Shown: piece after piece, positions 1 through 10,100 of the stretch
Position numbering within the stretch: position 1 is the first letter of the stretch
Layout of the letters: the number at the start of each line of letters is the position of its first letter
NCBI GenBank assembly: GCA_963618015.1
Contig: CAVEQS010000029.1
Coordinates: 1 to 37,715, forward strand
DNA: 37,715 bases
Source: Apopatocola sp963618015
Lineage (GTDB): Bacteria > Bacillota > Clostridia > Oscillospirales > Oscillospiraceae
Reading direction: 5' to 3'
The notes under the pieces: model-generated
Seen by the model: only the letters and a program-made list of their open reading frames with translations
Told to the model about the DNA's origin: nothing
Database searches by the model: none
Program-made: the position numbers and the translations under genes

Positions 1-34
1 TGTTCTCACTTCCTTTCCCTTATACTATACCAAA
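1..34 (-). promoter_or_regulatory. Possible start region of the next minus-strand gene
   Basis: Read on the minus strand, this edge carries a TATAGT box (24-29) followed by a purine-rich ribosome-binding-like stretch, GGAAAGGAAGTGAGAACA (1-18). That fits a gene starting just outside the left edge, immediately after the leuS terminator. No start codon is inside the window, so this is only a suggestion. Confidence 0.3.
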
Positions 35-71
35 AAAGTAGACACCCCACACTTTTGTGAGTGTCTACTTT
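31..71 (-). terminator. Intrinsic terminator downstream of leuS
   Basis: The arms AAAGTAGACAC (35-45) and GTGTCTACTTT (61-71) pair perfectly, with further CACA/TGTG pairing inside. Read on the minus strand the stem is followed by six T (32-37). It lies 45 bases after the leuS stop and closes the long collinear minus-strand block. Confidence 0.85.
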
Positions 72-116
72 CATTTTACTGGTGCAGCCATTTTCTTGTA
101 CGCTTCGCTTTTTTAC

Positions 117-2531
117 TTATTTCTTCGGCTTGAGAATGAAGTTGATGAGCTTATTGGGAACATTGATCGTTTTAACGATCTCCATGCCTTCCACGTAGCC
201 CGCAATCTTCTTATCCGCAAGCGCGGCGGCGGAAACGACCTCGACGCTGCTGTCCGCCGGGACAACAACGGTGCTGCGAAGCTTGCCGTTGATCTGCACA
301 GCGATGGTTTTTTCAGTATCGACCATCTTCGCCTCGTCGTGCTCCGGCCACTCAGCCTCGCTCGCAAGTCCTTCAAAGCCCTGGATCTGCCAGAGCTCTT
401 CGCAGATATGCGGCGCAAACGGAGAGAGAAGCTGGAGAAGCACGCGGATATCGCCGCGGGTCGGCTTCTTCGAATAGAACTGATTGACGAGCGACATGAG
501 CTGCGCAATGGCGGTGTTGAACTTCATCTCGTCGATATCAGAGCTGACCTTCTGGATGGCGCGGTGGATCTCCTTCTCGTTGTCCTTGGAGATCTCATCG
601 CCGGTGAGAGGCTCGCTCGCGAGATTCCACACACGGTCAAGGAAGCGGCGGCAGCCCGCCACGGCATTGCTTGACCAGGCAGCGGCCTTCGTGAAGTCAC
701 CGATGAACATAATGTACACGCGCAGCGTATCCGCGCCGTACTGCTCAACGATGTCGTTCGGGTTTACCACATTGCCGCGGGACTTGGACATTTTCTCGCC
801 GCCCTCGCCGAGGATCATGCCATGACTTGTGCGCTTGGCATACGGCTCCTTCGTCGGGACAAGCCCCTCGTCATAGAGAAACTTGTGCCAGAAACGGGAG
901 TAGAGCAGATGGAGCGTCGTGTGCTCCATGCCGCCGTTGTACCAGTCCACAGGAGACCAGTATTTGAGTGCTTCAGGGCTTGCGAACGCTTCCTTGTTAT
1001 GCGGATCCATGTAGCGCAGGAAATACCACGAGGAGCCCGCCCACTGGGGCATCGTGTCGGTCTCGCGCTGCGCCGCGCCGCCGCACTTCGGGCAGGTGGT
1101 GTTGACCCAGTCGGTGATCTTGGAGATGGGCGATTCGCCGTCGTCCGTCGGCTCATAGCTCTCGACCTGCGGGAGCAGGAGCGGGAGCTGATCCTCCGGC
1201 AGCGGCACCCAACCGCACGTCGGGCATTTTACCATCGGGATGGGCTCGCCCCAGTAGCGCTGGCGGGAGAAGACCCAGTCGCGCAGCTTGAAGTTCGTCT
1301 TGGGATGGCCGATGCCCTCGTCCGTGACCCACTTCTTCATAGCGGGGATGGCGTCCTTCACGGTCATGCCGTTGAGGAAGCCGGAGTTCACCATGATGCC
1401 GGTATCGTCCTTAAGCGTGAAGGCTTCCTTGGTGATATCGCCGCCCTGTACGACTTCGATGATCGGCAGGCCGAACTTCGTAGCAAACTCCCAGTCGCGC
1501 TGGTCGTGGCCGGGAACGCCCATAACAGCGCCGGTGCCGTAGCTCATGAGAACATAGTCCGAAACGAAAATGGGGATTTCTTCCTTCGTCGCGGGGTTGA
1601 CGGCGCGGACGCCCTCGAGCCGCACGCCGGTCTTGTCCTTGTTGAGCTCGCTGCGCTCAAAATCGGACTTGTGCGCGGCTTCCTCGCGGTAGGCCGCCAC
1701 GGCGTCCCAGTTGGATAGCTTATCCTTCCATGTATCGAGGATCGGATGCTCCGGGGAGAGGACCATATACGTAACGCCGAAGAGCGTATCGCAGCGGGTG
1801 GTATAAACCGTGAGAGAATCGCCGAGCGTCGTGCCGAAGGTAAGCTCCGCGCCCTCGCTGCGGCCGATCCAGTTGCGCTGCTGGATCTTTACGCGCTGGA
1901 TAAAGTCGACATCGTCCAGATCGTCGATCAGCCGGTCGGCGTACTTCGTGATGGCAAGCATCCATTGGCTCTTCTCGCGGCGCACAACGGGGCTGCCGCA
2001 GCGCTCACATACGCCGTCCACGACCTCTTCGTTCGCGAGCACGCACTTGCAGCTCGTGCACCAGTTGACCGGCATGGAGGCTTTATAAGCAAGTCCCTTC
2101 TTGTACATCTGCAGGAAGATCCACTGCGTCCACTTGTAGTATTCGGGGTCGGTCGTATCCACAACGCGATCCCAATCGAACGAGTAGCCGAGCATGTGCA
2201 GCTGCTTTTCAAAGTTGGCAATGTTCTGCTTCGTTACGATGGAAGGATGTACATGATTCTTGATGGCATAGTTCTCTGTCGGCAGACCGAAGGCGTCGTA
2301 GCCGATGGGGAAAAGGACATTGTAGCCCTGCATCCGCTTGCGGCGGCAGATGACGTCCATCGCCGTGAACGGGCGCGTATGGCCAACGTGCAGTCCCTGC
2401 CCGGACGGGTACGGAAACTCGATCAGGCCGTAAAACTTCGGCTTGTCCGAGCCGGTAACGGCCTTGCCGCACTTATGCTCGACCCAGTAATTTTGCCATT
2501 TCTTTTCGATTTCTGCGTAATTGTACTCCAT
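117..2531 (-). CDS. leuS: Leucyl-tRNA synthetase
   Basis: Cytoplasmic class I aminoacyl-tRNA synthetase that charges tRNA-Leu with leucine. The 804-residue length is normal for a bacterial LeuRS. The class I signature HVGH is at residues 48-51 (after the motif FPYPSG) and the KMSKS loop is at about residues 577-581. The middle part holds the CP1 editing domain (about 220-415, with a T-rich patch VYTTRCDTLFG) and cysteine pairs of a zinc-binding insertion (CTSCKCVL, CERCG, CPTCG, CPKCG). The ATG has a GGGGAG ribosome-binding site 8 bases upstream. It follows rsfS by 29 bases and is the last gene before the terminator, so it is probably co-transcribed with the nadD-yqeK/LCP/rsfS group, an order common in Clostridia. 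Confidence 0.98.
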   Translation of the reverse strand: MEYNYAEIEKKWQNYWVEHKCGKAVTGSDKPKFYGLIEFPYPSGQGLHVGHTRPFTAMDVICRRKRMQGYNVLFPIGYDAFGLPTENYAIKNHVHPSIVTKQNIANFEKQLHMLGYSFDWDRVVDTTDPEYYKWTQWIFLQMYKKGLAYKASMPVNWCTSCKCVLANEEVVDGVCERCGSPVVRREKSQWMLAITKYADRLIDDLDDVDFIQRVKIQQRNWIGRSEGAELTFGTTLGDSLTVYTTRCDTLFGVTYMVLSPEHPILDTWKDKLSNWDAVAAYREEAAHKSDFERSELNKDKTGVRLEGVRAVNPATKEEIPIFVSDYVLMSYGTGAVMGVPGHDQRDWEFATKFGLPIIEVVQGGDITKEAFTLKDDTGIMVNSGFLNGMTVKDAIPAMKKWVTDEGIGHPKTNFKLRDWVFSRQRYWGEPIPMVKCPTCGWVPLPEDQLPLLLPQVESYEPTDDGESPISKITDWVNTTCPKCGGAAQRETDTMPQWAGSSWYFLRYMDPHNKEAFASPEALKYWSPVDWYNGGMEHTTLHLLYSRFWHKFLYDEGLVPTKEPYAKRTSHGMILGEGGEKMSKSRGNVVNPNDIVEQYGADTLRVYIMFIGDFTKAAAWSSNAVAGCRRFLDRVWNLASEPLTGDEISKDNEKEIHRAIQKVSSDIDEMKFNTAIAQLMSLVNQFYSKKPTRGDIRVLLQLLSPFAPHICEELWQIQGFEGLASEAEWPEHDEAKMVDTEKTIAVQINGKLRSTVVVPADSSVEVVSAAALADKKIAGYVEGMEIVKTINVPNKLINFILKPKK

Positions 2532-2560
2532 GACGGTATCTCCCCTGCCCTCTTTTTTAT

Positions 2561-2914
2561 TTAAAGGAAGTCCTTATAGTCGATCTTTTCCGCATCCGAC
2601 CACAGGCGATCGAGCGAGTAGAACGAGCGCATTTCCTCGGAGAAAATGTGAACGACGACGCAGCCGAAGTCCAGCAGCGTCCATCCGCCGGAACGGTAGC
2701 CTTCGCGGCGCAGCGGCGGTTCTCCCGCCTGCGAGAGAACCTTGTCTACCTCGTCGGCCAGAGTTTTGCCGTGCGTGGAGTTGCCGGCGGTGCAGAGGAT
2801 AAAATAGTCGGCCAGTACCGTTACTTTATCGGTCTTTAAAATTTGAATATCGCGGGCGAGCTTGTCGTCCAGCGCTTTTACCGCAAGATGAGCGATTTCC
2901 TTGGAAGTGAGCAT
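2561..2914 (-). CDS. rsfS: Ribosomal silencing factor RsfS (RsfA/YbeB/Iojap family)
   Basis: A 117-residue protein of the RsfS family. Known members bind ribosomal protein uL14 on the 50S subunit and block subunit joining when nutrients are short. Family features visible are the N-terminal helix after SKEIAHLAVKALDDK, the ADYFILCTAGNS strand-turn, the GYRSGGWTLLDFG segment and the VVHIFSEEMRSFYSLDRLW end. Start chosen at the ATG before LTSKE: AAAGGA lies 8 bases upstream, while the ATG three codons earlier overlaps that site. The gene follows the LCP gene by 35 bases and precedes leuS, as in many Firmicutes where rsfS (yqeL) follows nadD and yqeK. Confidence 0.95.
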   Translation of the reverse strand: MLTSKEIAHLAVKALDDKLARDIQILKTDKVTVLADYFILCTAGNSTHGKTLADEVDKVLSQAGEPPLRREGYRSGGWTLLDFGCVVVHIFSEEMRSFYSLDRLWSDAEKIDYKDFL

Positions 2915-2949
2915 ATGCCGCATCCTTTCTCTTTTGTATGCGCCGGGCA

Positions 2950-4194
2950 TCAGCCGGCGAAGTAATCATAAAAGCTGTAAATATCCGGAATGTTGCCGGT
3001 TGTGGAGGTAAAGTTCGTTCCATCAAAGCCGAGCACGTCCAGATTGGCCGCCGTCACGTCGACAGTAAACGGGTTAAGATACGTGTTGATCATCTCCAGC
3101 CACGGTTCCAGCTGAATGCTGACATACGATCCGCCGCGGATATACACGGATTCGTACGGCAGCGTGTAGAAGTTGATATCCTCCGAGCGCATTTTCAAAA
3201 ACTCCTGCGCATAGAACGCAATGTTTCCGCTCGTAAGGTTCGTATCGGTGTTATCGATGATGAGACTGATGATCTGCGGCAGATTGGAAATGTTGCCGAG
3301 CTGCAGCACCTGCTTTGCCAGCGCCTCAAAGAAAGCATGCTGCGTTTCGATGCGGCCAAGATCGCCGTTCGGATAGCCGGTACCGTCGTTGTTCTGGCGG
3401 AAGCGCACGACCTGCTCGCATTGATCGCCGTTGAGAAGCTGATAACCGGGCGAGAGCGAGATATAGAGATCCTGCTCGGGATCATCATAGTACATATAGA
3501 TCGGCACATCGAAATATACGCCGCCGATGCAGTCAATGATCTGGCGGAATACATAGGTATTCACGACCGCGTAGCTGTCGATGCCGAAGCCGACGAGATC
3601 TTCGATCTCGGAGACGAGCCCGTCGATGCCGGCGCTGCCGTACACGGAGTTGACCTTCTTCACCGCCCAGGGGACATTGACGAGCGTATCGCGCGGAATG
3701 CTCACGATGTTTGCCGTATGGTCGTCACAGTCGAACCGGGCGACCATGATGGAGTCCGTATTCAAACCGACACGGTCACGCCCGACGACGAGGAGCGTAT
3801 ACACATTGTCCTTTCGGACGGCAGATTCTTCCTTCGGTGTCGGCGACGGAGACGCCGTCGGCGTGGCGCTCGGCTGCGCCGTTGCGCCGGCGGGAGTGGC
3901 GCTCGTTTCCGGTGTTGCCGTCTCCTGTGTCTTCAGCCCGGAATTATCGGTTTCCGGTGCCGTTGACCAGATACTGTAAGCCAGAAGCACCAAAAGAAGC
4001 AGCGCGAGCACGCTGGCGATCACGATCAGCGTGACGGTGAGAGCACGCTTGTTTCCCTTTTGGGAAGCTTTCTTTTTCGGCTCCTTCGCTTCCCCGGAGA
4101 GCGTTTCCATTCGCTGAGCAAAGCTTTCCGCTTCGGCGTCTTTCTTTCTTGCGGCGTTTTCGTGCGCGCCGCCCTTACGGGAAAAAATACTCAT
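2950..4194 (-). CDS. LCP (LytR-CpsA-Psr) family cell-wall glycopolymer ligase
   Basis: A 414-residue membrane-anchored extracytoplasmic enzyme. LCP proteins transfer undecaprenyl-linked polymers such as teichoic acids or capsule onto peptidoglycan. Layout: a charged cytoplasmic N-terminus (1-49, many K/E), one transmembrane helix (about 50-76, rich in L/V/I), a T/P/S/A-rich linker (about 85-118) that probably spans part of the wall, then the LCP domain with VGRD, the NTDSIMV strand, SIPRDTLV and the downstream R of VRFRQNND, which match conserved pyrophosphate-binding positions. Start: ATG of MSIFSRKGG with GAAGAGG just upstream. It sits 10 bases after nadD-yqeK. The polymer it transfers cannot be told from sequence. 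Confidence 0.93.
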   Translation of the reverse strand: MSIFSRKGGAHENAARKKDAEAESFAQRMETLSGEAKEPKKKASQKGNKRALTVTLIVIASVLALLLLVLLAYSIWSTAPETDNSGLKTQETATPETSATPAGATAQPSATPTASPSPTPKEESAVRKDNVYTLLVVGRDRVGLNTDSIMVARFDCDDHTANIVSIPRDTLVNVPWAVKKVNSVYGSAGIDGLVSEIEDLVGFGIDSYAVVNTYVFRQIIDCIGGVYFDVPIYMYYDDPEQDLYISLSPGYQLLNGDQCEQVVRFRQNNDGTGYPNGDLGRIETQHAFFEALAKQVLQLGNISNLPQIISLIIDNTDTNLTSGNIAFYAQEFLKMRSEDINFYTLPYESVYIRGGSYVSIQLEPWLEMINTYLNPFTVDVTAANLDVLGFDGTNFTSTTGNIPDIYSFYDYFAG

Positions 4195-4204
4195 AGACCT
4201 CTTC

Positions 4205-5359
4205 TCAATTCTGTGTTTGCAGCCAGCGGAGCGCTTCCGCCGATCTCGGATGCGGCGCGGCGCCGCGGCGTGCGACCTCATCCATACTCATTTGCAGCGC
4301 TTCGATCATCGCGCCGTTTAAATCCGCAAAAGCCAGCGCGCGCACGCGTTCTACGCCAGGAAAACTACGTGTCGGCTCGATGAAGTCGGCAAGGTACACG
4401 ATTTCCTCCAATGTCGTCATTCCAGGACGACCGGTCGTGTGCCATTCGATCGCGGAAAAAATATTGTCCGGCACACCGAAATGCTCGCGGGCAAACCACG
4501 CGCCGGTAAGCGCGTGCAGCGTTTTCGGTGCGGCAATATCCGCAGCATCCAACACGATACCATATTTTTCCGCCAGACGCAACTGCTCGTCCGTCGAGAG
4601 CTTTTTGGTGATGTCGTGCAGGATACCCGCTTCCGCGGCGTCCTCCGGGTTTTCGCCCCAGCGCAGCGCCAGCCGTGCCGCTGTCTCCTCGCAGCCGCGA
4701 ACATGCGCTATGCGCGTGGGTTTGAGGTAAGCGTCCGTCCTTTCACGCAGCCATGCAAGATTGGGCTTTGCGCCGTACATGCGGCAGCGGATGATCTCGG
4801 AGTACACCGCACCGCAGAGCCTGTCCACGCCGCCGCGCTGCGGCAGCGCCGCGCGCAGCGCCGTGGAGTCCATCGGCAGCGGCGTTTTGGAAATGATCTC
4901 GATCCGCGCGCCGTACGTTTCACAAAGATAGGCCGCATAGCGCTCGATCTCCGCCATATCACCGTCGGCCCGGGGCAACGCCGCAAGTGTGCAGAGCGAA
5001 AAGATCCCCCGAAAATCGTGCCAATGCTCCATATAGAGAAGCATGTCCGTTCCAACGAGAAAATATAGCTCTACTCCGGGATTCTCACGGGATATGTCCC
5101 GCAGCGTATCCACGGTGTAGCTCTTCCCTTCGCGCAGCAGTTCCATGGGCGTGACGTCCACTTCCGGGAACGCCAGATTGCACAGGCGAAGGCGCTCTTC
5201 CGCGCTCGGGCTTCCTTCCGCCAGCGCTTTGTGCGGTGGGATGCCCGCCGGAACAACGAGCATGCGATCCGCGCCGAGCGCTGCCGCAGCGCAGGAGAGC
5301 GCGTCGGCATGGCCGAGATGCGGCGGATTGAACGTCCCGCCATAGATCAAAAGACGCAT
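4205..5359 (-). CDS. nadD: Fused nicotinate-nucleotide adenylyltransferase (NadD) and YqeK HD-domain hydrolase
   Basis: One 384-residue frame carries two enzymes that are usually separate neighbouring genes. Residues 1 to about 195 are NadD, which makes nicotinate adenine dinucleotide in NAD synthesis: nucleotidyltransferase motif GGTFNPPHLGH (7-17), PHK, GTDML and the SxxxR-like STALR near 170. Residues from about 215 to the end are a YqeK-type HD phosphohydrolase with the metal ligands in TRIAHV, LHDITK, HALTGAW and YLADFIEP; YqeK members hydrolyse Ap4A symmetrically. No stop or start separates the halves. Start: ATG of MRLLIYGG. It follows yhbY by 5 bases. Both halves keep their active-site motifs, so a working bifunctional protein is inferred. 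Confidence 0.94.
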   Translation of the reverse strand: MRLLIYGGTFNPPHLGHADALSCAAAALGADRMLVVPAGIPPHKALAEGSPSAEERLRLCNLAFPEVDVTPMELLREGKSYTVDTLRDISRENPGVELYFLVGTDMLLYMEHWHDFRGIFSLCTLAALPRADGDMAEIERYAAYLCETYGARIEIISKTPLPMDSTALRAALPQRGGVDRLCGAVYSEIIRCRMYGAKPNLAWLRERTDAYLKPTRIAHVRGCEETAARLALRWGENPEDAAEAGILHDITKKLSTDEQLRLAEKYGIVLDAADIAAPKTLHALTGAWFAREHFGVPDNIFSAIEWHTTGRPGMTTLEEIVYLADFIEPTRSFPGVERVRALAFADLNGAMIEALQMSMDEVARRGAAPHPRSAEALRWLQTQN

Positions 5360-5364
5360 GGGCC

Positions 5365-5676
5365 TTACTTCTTTCCTTTGCGGTCTTTTATTAGGACGAT
5401 CTTGGGGTCCTTTTCGTTCTGTTTGAAAAGAACAAATTTGCTCCCGATGACCTGCACGCCGTCCGCGCCGCACGCTTCACAGAGCGCGTCGCACGCCTCC
5501 CGCGCCGACAGAAGGGAGTTATCCAGAACGCGGCCCTTGATAAGCTCGCGGGCAGCGAGGGCTTCTTCCGCCTGGCGGACAACGTTTTCGGTGATGCCGC
5601 CCTTGCCGATCTGCAGTTCGGTGTTCAGCGCCGCCGCCATGCCGCGCAGCTGTGCTCTCTGTTTACTGGTGATCAT
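5365..5676 (-). CDS. yhbY: YhbY-family RNA-binding protein (CRS1-YhbY/CRM domain)
   Basis: A 103-residue single-domain protein. The CRM domain binds RNA, and bacterial YhbY/YqeI associates with 50S ribosome precursors. Visible family marks are the opening TSKQRAQLRGMA, the strongly conserved IGKGGITENVV loop, LIKGRVLDN and VIGSKFVLFKQNEK near the end. The ATG is placed at MITSKQ, which overlaps the 3' end of rdgB by 14 bases, so translation is probably coupled. The stop is 5 bases before nadD-yqeK. The yqeI-nadD-yqeK-rsfS order of Bacillus is kept, with an LCP gene inserted. Confidence 0.95.
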   Translation of the reverse strand: MITSKQRAQLRGMAAALNTELQIGKGGITENVVRQAEEALAARELIKGRVLDNSLLSAREACDALCEACGADGVQVIGSKFVLFKQNEKDPKIVLIKDRKGKK

Positions 5677-6259
5677 AGTATTTCTCCCATTTCTGTTTGA
5701 ATTGCGCCAGCGCCTTTCCCCGGTGGGAAATCGCATTTTTTTCTTCCATCGCGAGTTCCGCCATGGAGCGGTCAAATCCGTCCGGGCGGAAAACCGGATC
5801 ATAGCCGAAGCCGTTCTCGCCGCGGGGCGATAGGAGGATGCTCCCTTCGCATGTTCCCTCTGCGGCGAGTGTGTCGCCGTTCGGGAAAACGCAGCAGAGC
5901 GAGCAGACAAACCGTGCCGTGCGGTCGTCCCTCCCGCCAAGGTTTCGGAGCAGGAGCTCATAACGATCTTTGTCGGAATCGGCGTGATTTCCGGTATAAC
6001 GCGCAGAATGCACGCCCGGCGCGCCGCCGAGCGCGTCTACGCAAAGCCCGGAATCGTCCGCAATCGCGGGAAGTCCTGTAGCGCGCATGACGGCCTCGGC
6101 TTTGATGCGGGCATTTTCCGCAAATGTTTCCCCGGTCTCCTCCACCTCGTCCGTAAAACCGGACTCGGCCTTGCTCAGAAGCTCCACGCCAAAATTTTGA
6201 AACAGCGTGCGAAACTCCCGGAGCTTATTTTTATTGTCGGATGCCAATACCAGCTTCAT
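5663..6259 (-). CDS. rdgB: XTP/dITP diphosphatase (RdgB/HAM1 family)
   Basis: A 198-residue cytosolic house-cleaning enzyme that hydrolyses ITP, dITP and XTP to monophosphates so they do not enter DNA or RNA. The family opening VLASDNKNKLREF, the metal site ADDSGLCVDAL, the SARYTGNHADSDKDR stretch, the GENGFGYDPVF phosphate loop and the closing NAISHRGKAL are all present. The ATG overlaps the ftsY stop as ATGA, which argues for translational coupling, and the 3' end overlaps yhbY. Confidence 0.97.
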   Translation of the reverse strand: MKLVLASDNKNKLREFRTLFQNFGVELLSKAESGFTDEVEETGETFAENARIKAEAVMRATGLPAIADDSGLCVDALGGAPGVHSARYTGNHADSDKDRYELLLRNLGGRDDRTARFVCSLCCVFPNGDTLAAEGTCEGSILLSPRGENGFGYDPVFRPDGFDRSMAELAMEEKNAISHRGKALAQFKQKWEKYYDHQ

Positions 6260-7131
6260 TCGAGCAGCGCCTCCGCAAATTCTTCCGGCACAAAGGGCTT
6301 GAGATCGTTCACACCCTCGCCCACGCCGATGAATTTCACCGGCAGGCCGAGCTCACGCTTGATGGCAAACACGATGCCGCCCTTGGCGGTGCCGTCAAGC
6401 TTCGTGAGAACGATGCCGGTGAGTCCTGCCGACTCGCCGAACACTTTCGCTTGAATGAGGCCGTTCTGCCCAGTCGTCGCGTCGAGCACCATCAGGCATT
6501 CCACGCTCGCATCCGGCAGTTCGCGGTCGATGACGCGGCGGATCTTGGAAAGCTCGTTCATGAGGTTGGCCTTATTATGCAGCCGTCCGGCGGTATCCAC
6601 GATGATCACATCGCGGCCGCGCGCCTTGGCCGCGGCGATCGCGTCGAACACGACGGCGGCGGGGTCACTCCCCTCTTCGTGGCGCACAATGTCGCACCCC
6701 GCGCGATTTGCCCACACGGTGAGCTGCTCGGCAGCGGCAGCGCGGAACGTATCGCCCGCGCAGAGGAGAACGGATCTTCTTTCCGCCGTCAGGCGGGAGG
6801 CAAGCTTGCCGATGGTCGTCGTCTTGCCGACGCCGTTAACGCCGACGACGAGGATCACGGACGGCTTCGTATCCAGATGCAGCGCATTATCCCCGGCGTC
6901 CATCGTTTCGGTCAGAATGGAGGCAAGCATTTTTCGGAGCTGCTCCTCGCCGCGGCAGCCCTCCTCACGGACACGGCGGCGCAGCTTTTCCATAATGTCT
7001 TCGGTGGTATCCATACCGGCATCGGACAAAATGAGCATTTCCTCCAGCGTTTCGTAGGCTTCCTCGTTTTCTCCGGTGAAGTCCGCCATCGCGTTGTTGA
7101 ACGCGGCTTTCATTTTATCAAAGAATCCCAT
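6256..7131 (-). CDS. ftsY: Signal recognition particle receptor FtsY
   Basis: A 291-residue SRP GTPase that docks SRP-ribosome complexes at the membrane for co-translational insertion. The N domain (about 1-85) is followed by the G domain with the G1 loop VGVNGVGKTTT (about 96-106), the DTFRAAAAEQL insertion region, DTAGRLHNK, the TKLDGTAKGG specificity motif and the closing GVGEGVNDLKPF. It lacks the long acidic A domain of Escherichia coli FtsY, which is normal in Firmicutes. ATG with AAAGGAG 9 bases upstream, 15 bases after smc. The smc-ftsY pairing is classical in Firmicutes. Confidence 0.98.
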   Translation of the reverse strand: MGFFDKMKAAFNNAMADFTGENEEAYETLEEMLILSDAGMDTTEDIMEKLRRRVREEGCRGEEQLRKMLASILTETMDAGDNALHLDTKPSVILVVGVNGVGKTTTIGKLASRLTAERRSVLLCAGDTFRAAAAEQLTVWANRAGCDIVRHEEGSDPAAVVFDAIAAAKARGRDVIIVDTAGRLHNKANLMNELSKIRRVIDRELPDASVECLMVLDATTGQNGLIQAKVFGESAGLTGIVLTKLDGTAKGGIVFAIKRELGLPVKFIGVGEGVNDLKPFVPEEFAEALLE

Positions 7132-7146
7132 GGCTGTTTTCTCCTT

Positions 7147-10100
7147 TCAGCGAATGGTTTGGAGCGCTTCCTGCATATCCATCGCCAGCACAGTACTGAC
7201 GCCCTTTTCCTGCATGGTGACGCCGTAGAGCTGGTCGGCCTCTTCCATCGTGCCGCGCCGGTGCGTGATCGCAATGAACTGTGTTTTCCCGCACATGCGG
7301 CGCATGTAGGCGGCGTACCGGGCAACGTTTTCCTCATCCAGTGCCGATTCAATCTCGTCCATGACGCAGAAGGGCGTCGGACGGACACGCATGATGGCAA
7401 AGTACAGCGCAATAGCGACGAACGCCTTTTCGCCGCCGGAGAGAAGGCTGATGTTGGAAACCGCTTTTCCGGGCGGCTGGATGCGGATGTCGATGCCGCA
7501 GTTGAGCACATCGTTCATATCCTCCAGCGAGAGCGAGGCTTTGCCGCCGCCGAAGAGTTCCACAAAAATCTGGCGGAACGCCTCGTCGATCTCCTGAATT
7601 TCGCGAACGAAAATCTCTTCCATCTGCGCGGTGATATCCGCGATGATTTTCAAAATCTCGTCTTTGGATTTCTGCACATCGTCGCGCTGCTCGGAAAGGA
7701 AGGTATACCGCTCGCTCACGCGCTTGTATTCTTCGATCGCGCCGAGATTCGGCGTGCCGAGCGAGGAGATGCTGCGGCGCAGCTCGCTGACCTGCCGCCC
7801 CGTTTTGGCAAGGCTTTCCACCGGCTGGCGGACTTTTTCTGCTTCCGTGCGGCTGAGTTCATAGCTGTCCCAGAGCTTTTCCACGATCTGACGCTCTTCC
7901 ATCTCGGCCGCCATTTTTTTCTGCTCAAGCTGCGCGCTGCTGCGTTCCAGATCGAGCAGAGCGCGGTTTTTCTCCTGCGCCGCCTTGTCCGCGGCGCTGC
8001 GACGGCCTTCCAGTTCCAGCTTGCTTGCGGTGAGCTGAGAGAGTGCGTCCCTTTCCTGCTGCGCCTGCGCGCGGAGCGTTTCCGTGCGCTGGGCAAGCGT
8101 CGCGAGTTGATTTTCCTGCTCTGTCATTTGCTGTGTCACAGCGCCTATGGCGCTGCGACGCTCGCCAGAGTCATTTTCCAGATCGGTACGCAGCCGTTCA
8201 AGCTGCTCAATGGCAAGCAGAACGGTGGTTTTCTCGGCATCAAGCGATGCCTGCTCCGCGCGAATTACGCTGAAGCTCTCCTCGAGCTCGCGCCGCCGCG
8301 CCTCGAAGCTCTCCATACCGGCGGATTCCTTTTCCATATCCGCGCGAAGTGCCGCCAGTTCCTTCTCCGCCGCGGCGCACGCTTCCTGCAGCGAGGTCGT
8401 GCGGCTCTCGTTTTCCTTGCGGCGCGCTGAGGTGCTGCGAATTTCCTCGTCCAGCGCATCGAGCGCGTCCGCCGCTGCCGTGCGCAGAAGCTGTGCCTGC
8501 GCAACGAGGCCCTCCTGCCGTGCCGTTTCCTGACGTGCTGCGGCATGCTCTTCTCGCGCCGTTTCCAGATCATAACGAGCGCTTTGCAGCTCGCGCTCGG
8601 CCTCCCGCCGCTGCGCCTCCGTCTGGGAAAGCTGCGCTTCCAAATCGCCGCGCTTTTCGCGCAGGCGTTTGAGTTCGTTGGCGCGCGAGAGGATGCCGGT
8701 GTTTTTCCCGGCGCTGCCGCCGGTCATCGAGCCGCCGGCGTTTAGGATCTGCCCGTCGAGCGTCACGATGCGGAAGGTGTTATTATGCCGCCGCGCGATG
8801 GCAATGGCGTCAGTAAGCGTTTCTGCAACAGCCGTTCGTCCAAGGAGACTCGCGATCACGGCGCTGTAGCGCTTATCGCAGTCAACAAGATCGGAGCACA
8901 CGCCCACGTATCCCGCCTCGCCTCTCGGCTCGCCGTTCAGCCGTGCAGGGCGAATGACGTCCATCGGCTGGAGCGTTACGCGCCCGCCGTCGCGCCGCTT
9001 CAAAAGCGCGAATATGTCCTTGCCGTTATCCTGCGTATCAACGATAATATCGCCGACGTGCGCGCCAAGCGCCGTCTCCACGGCGAGCGCGTACCGATCC
9101 GCCGTGCGGATCATTTTTCCGACCGGCCCGTGCACGCCGCGCAGCGAGCCGCGTTCCGACTCCTGCATAACGATCTTTGCGGCCTTGCTGAAGCCCTCGA
9201 GCTCCTTTTCGAGCTCGGAAAGCAGATGGATGCGCGAATCGCAGGAGCGAAGCTCCACCGTGAGCTTCGTCTGCCGCTCGGCGGTCTCCGCCGCCTTCTG
9301 CTCACGCCCGGCCATGAGCATGGAATGGCCGGAGATCACGTTGGCAAGGCTCTGTTCTTTTTCTTTTATTTCGTTCAGACGCTTCTTTTCTTCGATCAGA
9401 CGCGCCGAGGCCTCTTCGTCCTTCTGCTCCGCGGCAGTGAGTTCTTCCTTCGCCTGCGCCGCACGGCTCTCCATTGCCTCGCGGTTTTCAGCGAGAAGGG
9501 ATATCGCGGTGCGGCTCTCGGCCAGAGAGCCGGTGAGCTCGTTTTCGCGCGTGAGCATGGCGGAAATGCGGCGGCTGCGCTCGTCCATTCCCGCGGTGTT
9601 TTCTGATTCACTCTTCCGCAGCTCTTCCAGCCGGTCAGAAAGAGCGTGCCGCTCCGCGACAATGGTTTCGATGCGGGCGCGATGCTCGCCGATCTGGCGG
9701 GAAAGGCTGCCGGCGCGCTCGTTCTGTTCGCCGATCTCGCGCTGAAGCCGTTGGAGCGTTTCTTCGTTATTGGCAAGCTGCGTTTTCACAACAGCAGCGG
9801 CGCTCTCCGTTTCCGCGGCGGTGTTTTCCGTCACGCGGAGCGTTTCGCGCAGTTCTTCGGAGCGCACATCCATATCGCGCATCCGCGAGGCCAGCCGCTC
9901 GCTTTCGGCGTAAAGCCGATCCTGCTCCGAGCGCGCCGCCGTGCACTCCACGACCGAGCGCTCATAGTCCGCGCGCAGCAGCTCCGATTGTTCGTGCAGC
10001 CGGTCAAGGTTCGCCATCCAGAGCGAAACCTCCTGCTCGCGGAGCTGGTCGCGCAGAATGAGATATTTCTGTGCCGTTTCCGACTGCTTGCGCAGCGGCT

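Noticed and set aside
6241..8430. A 729-codon plus-strand open frame opposite rdgB, ftsY and smc
   Set aside because: It is antisense to three certain genes, has no family motif or ribosome site, and is R/H/A/L-rich, as expected for a shadow frame in GC-rich DNA. The same applies to long plus-strand frames opposite leuS, topA, dprA and sbcC.
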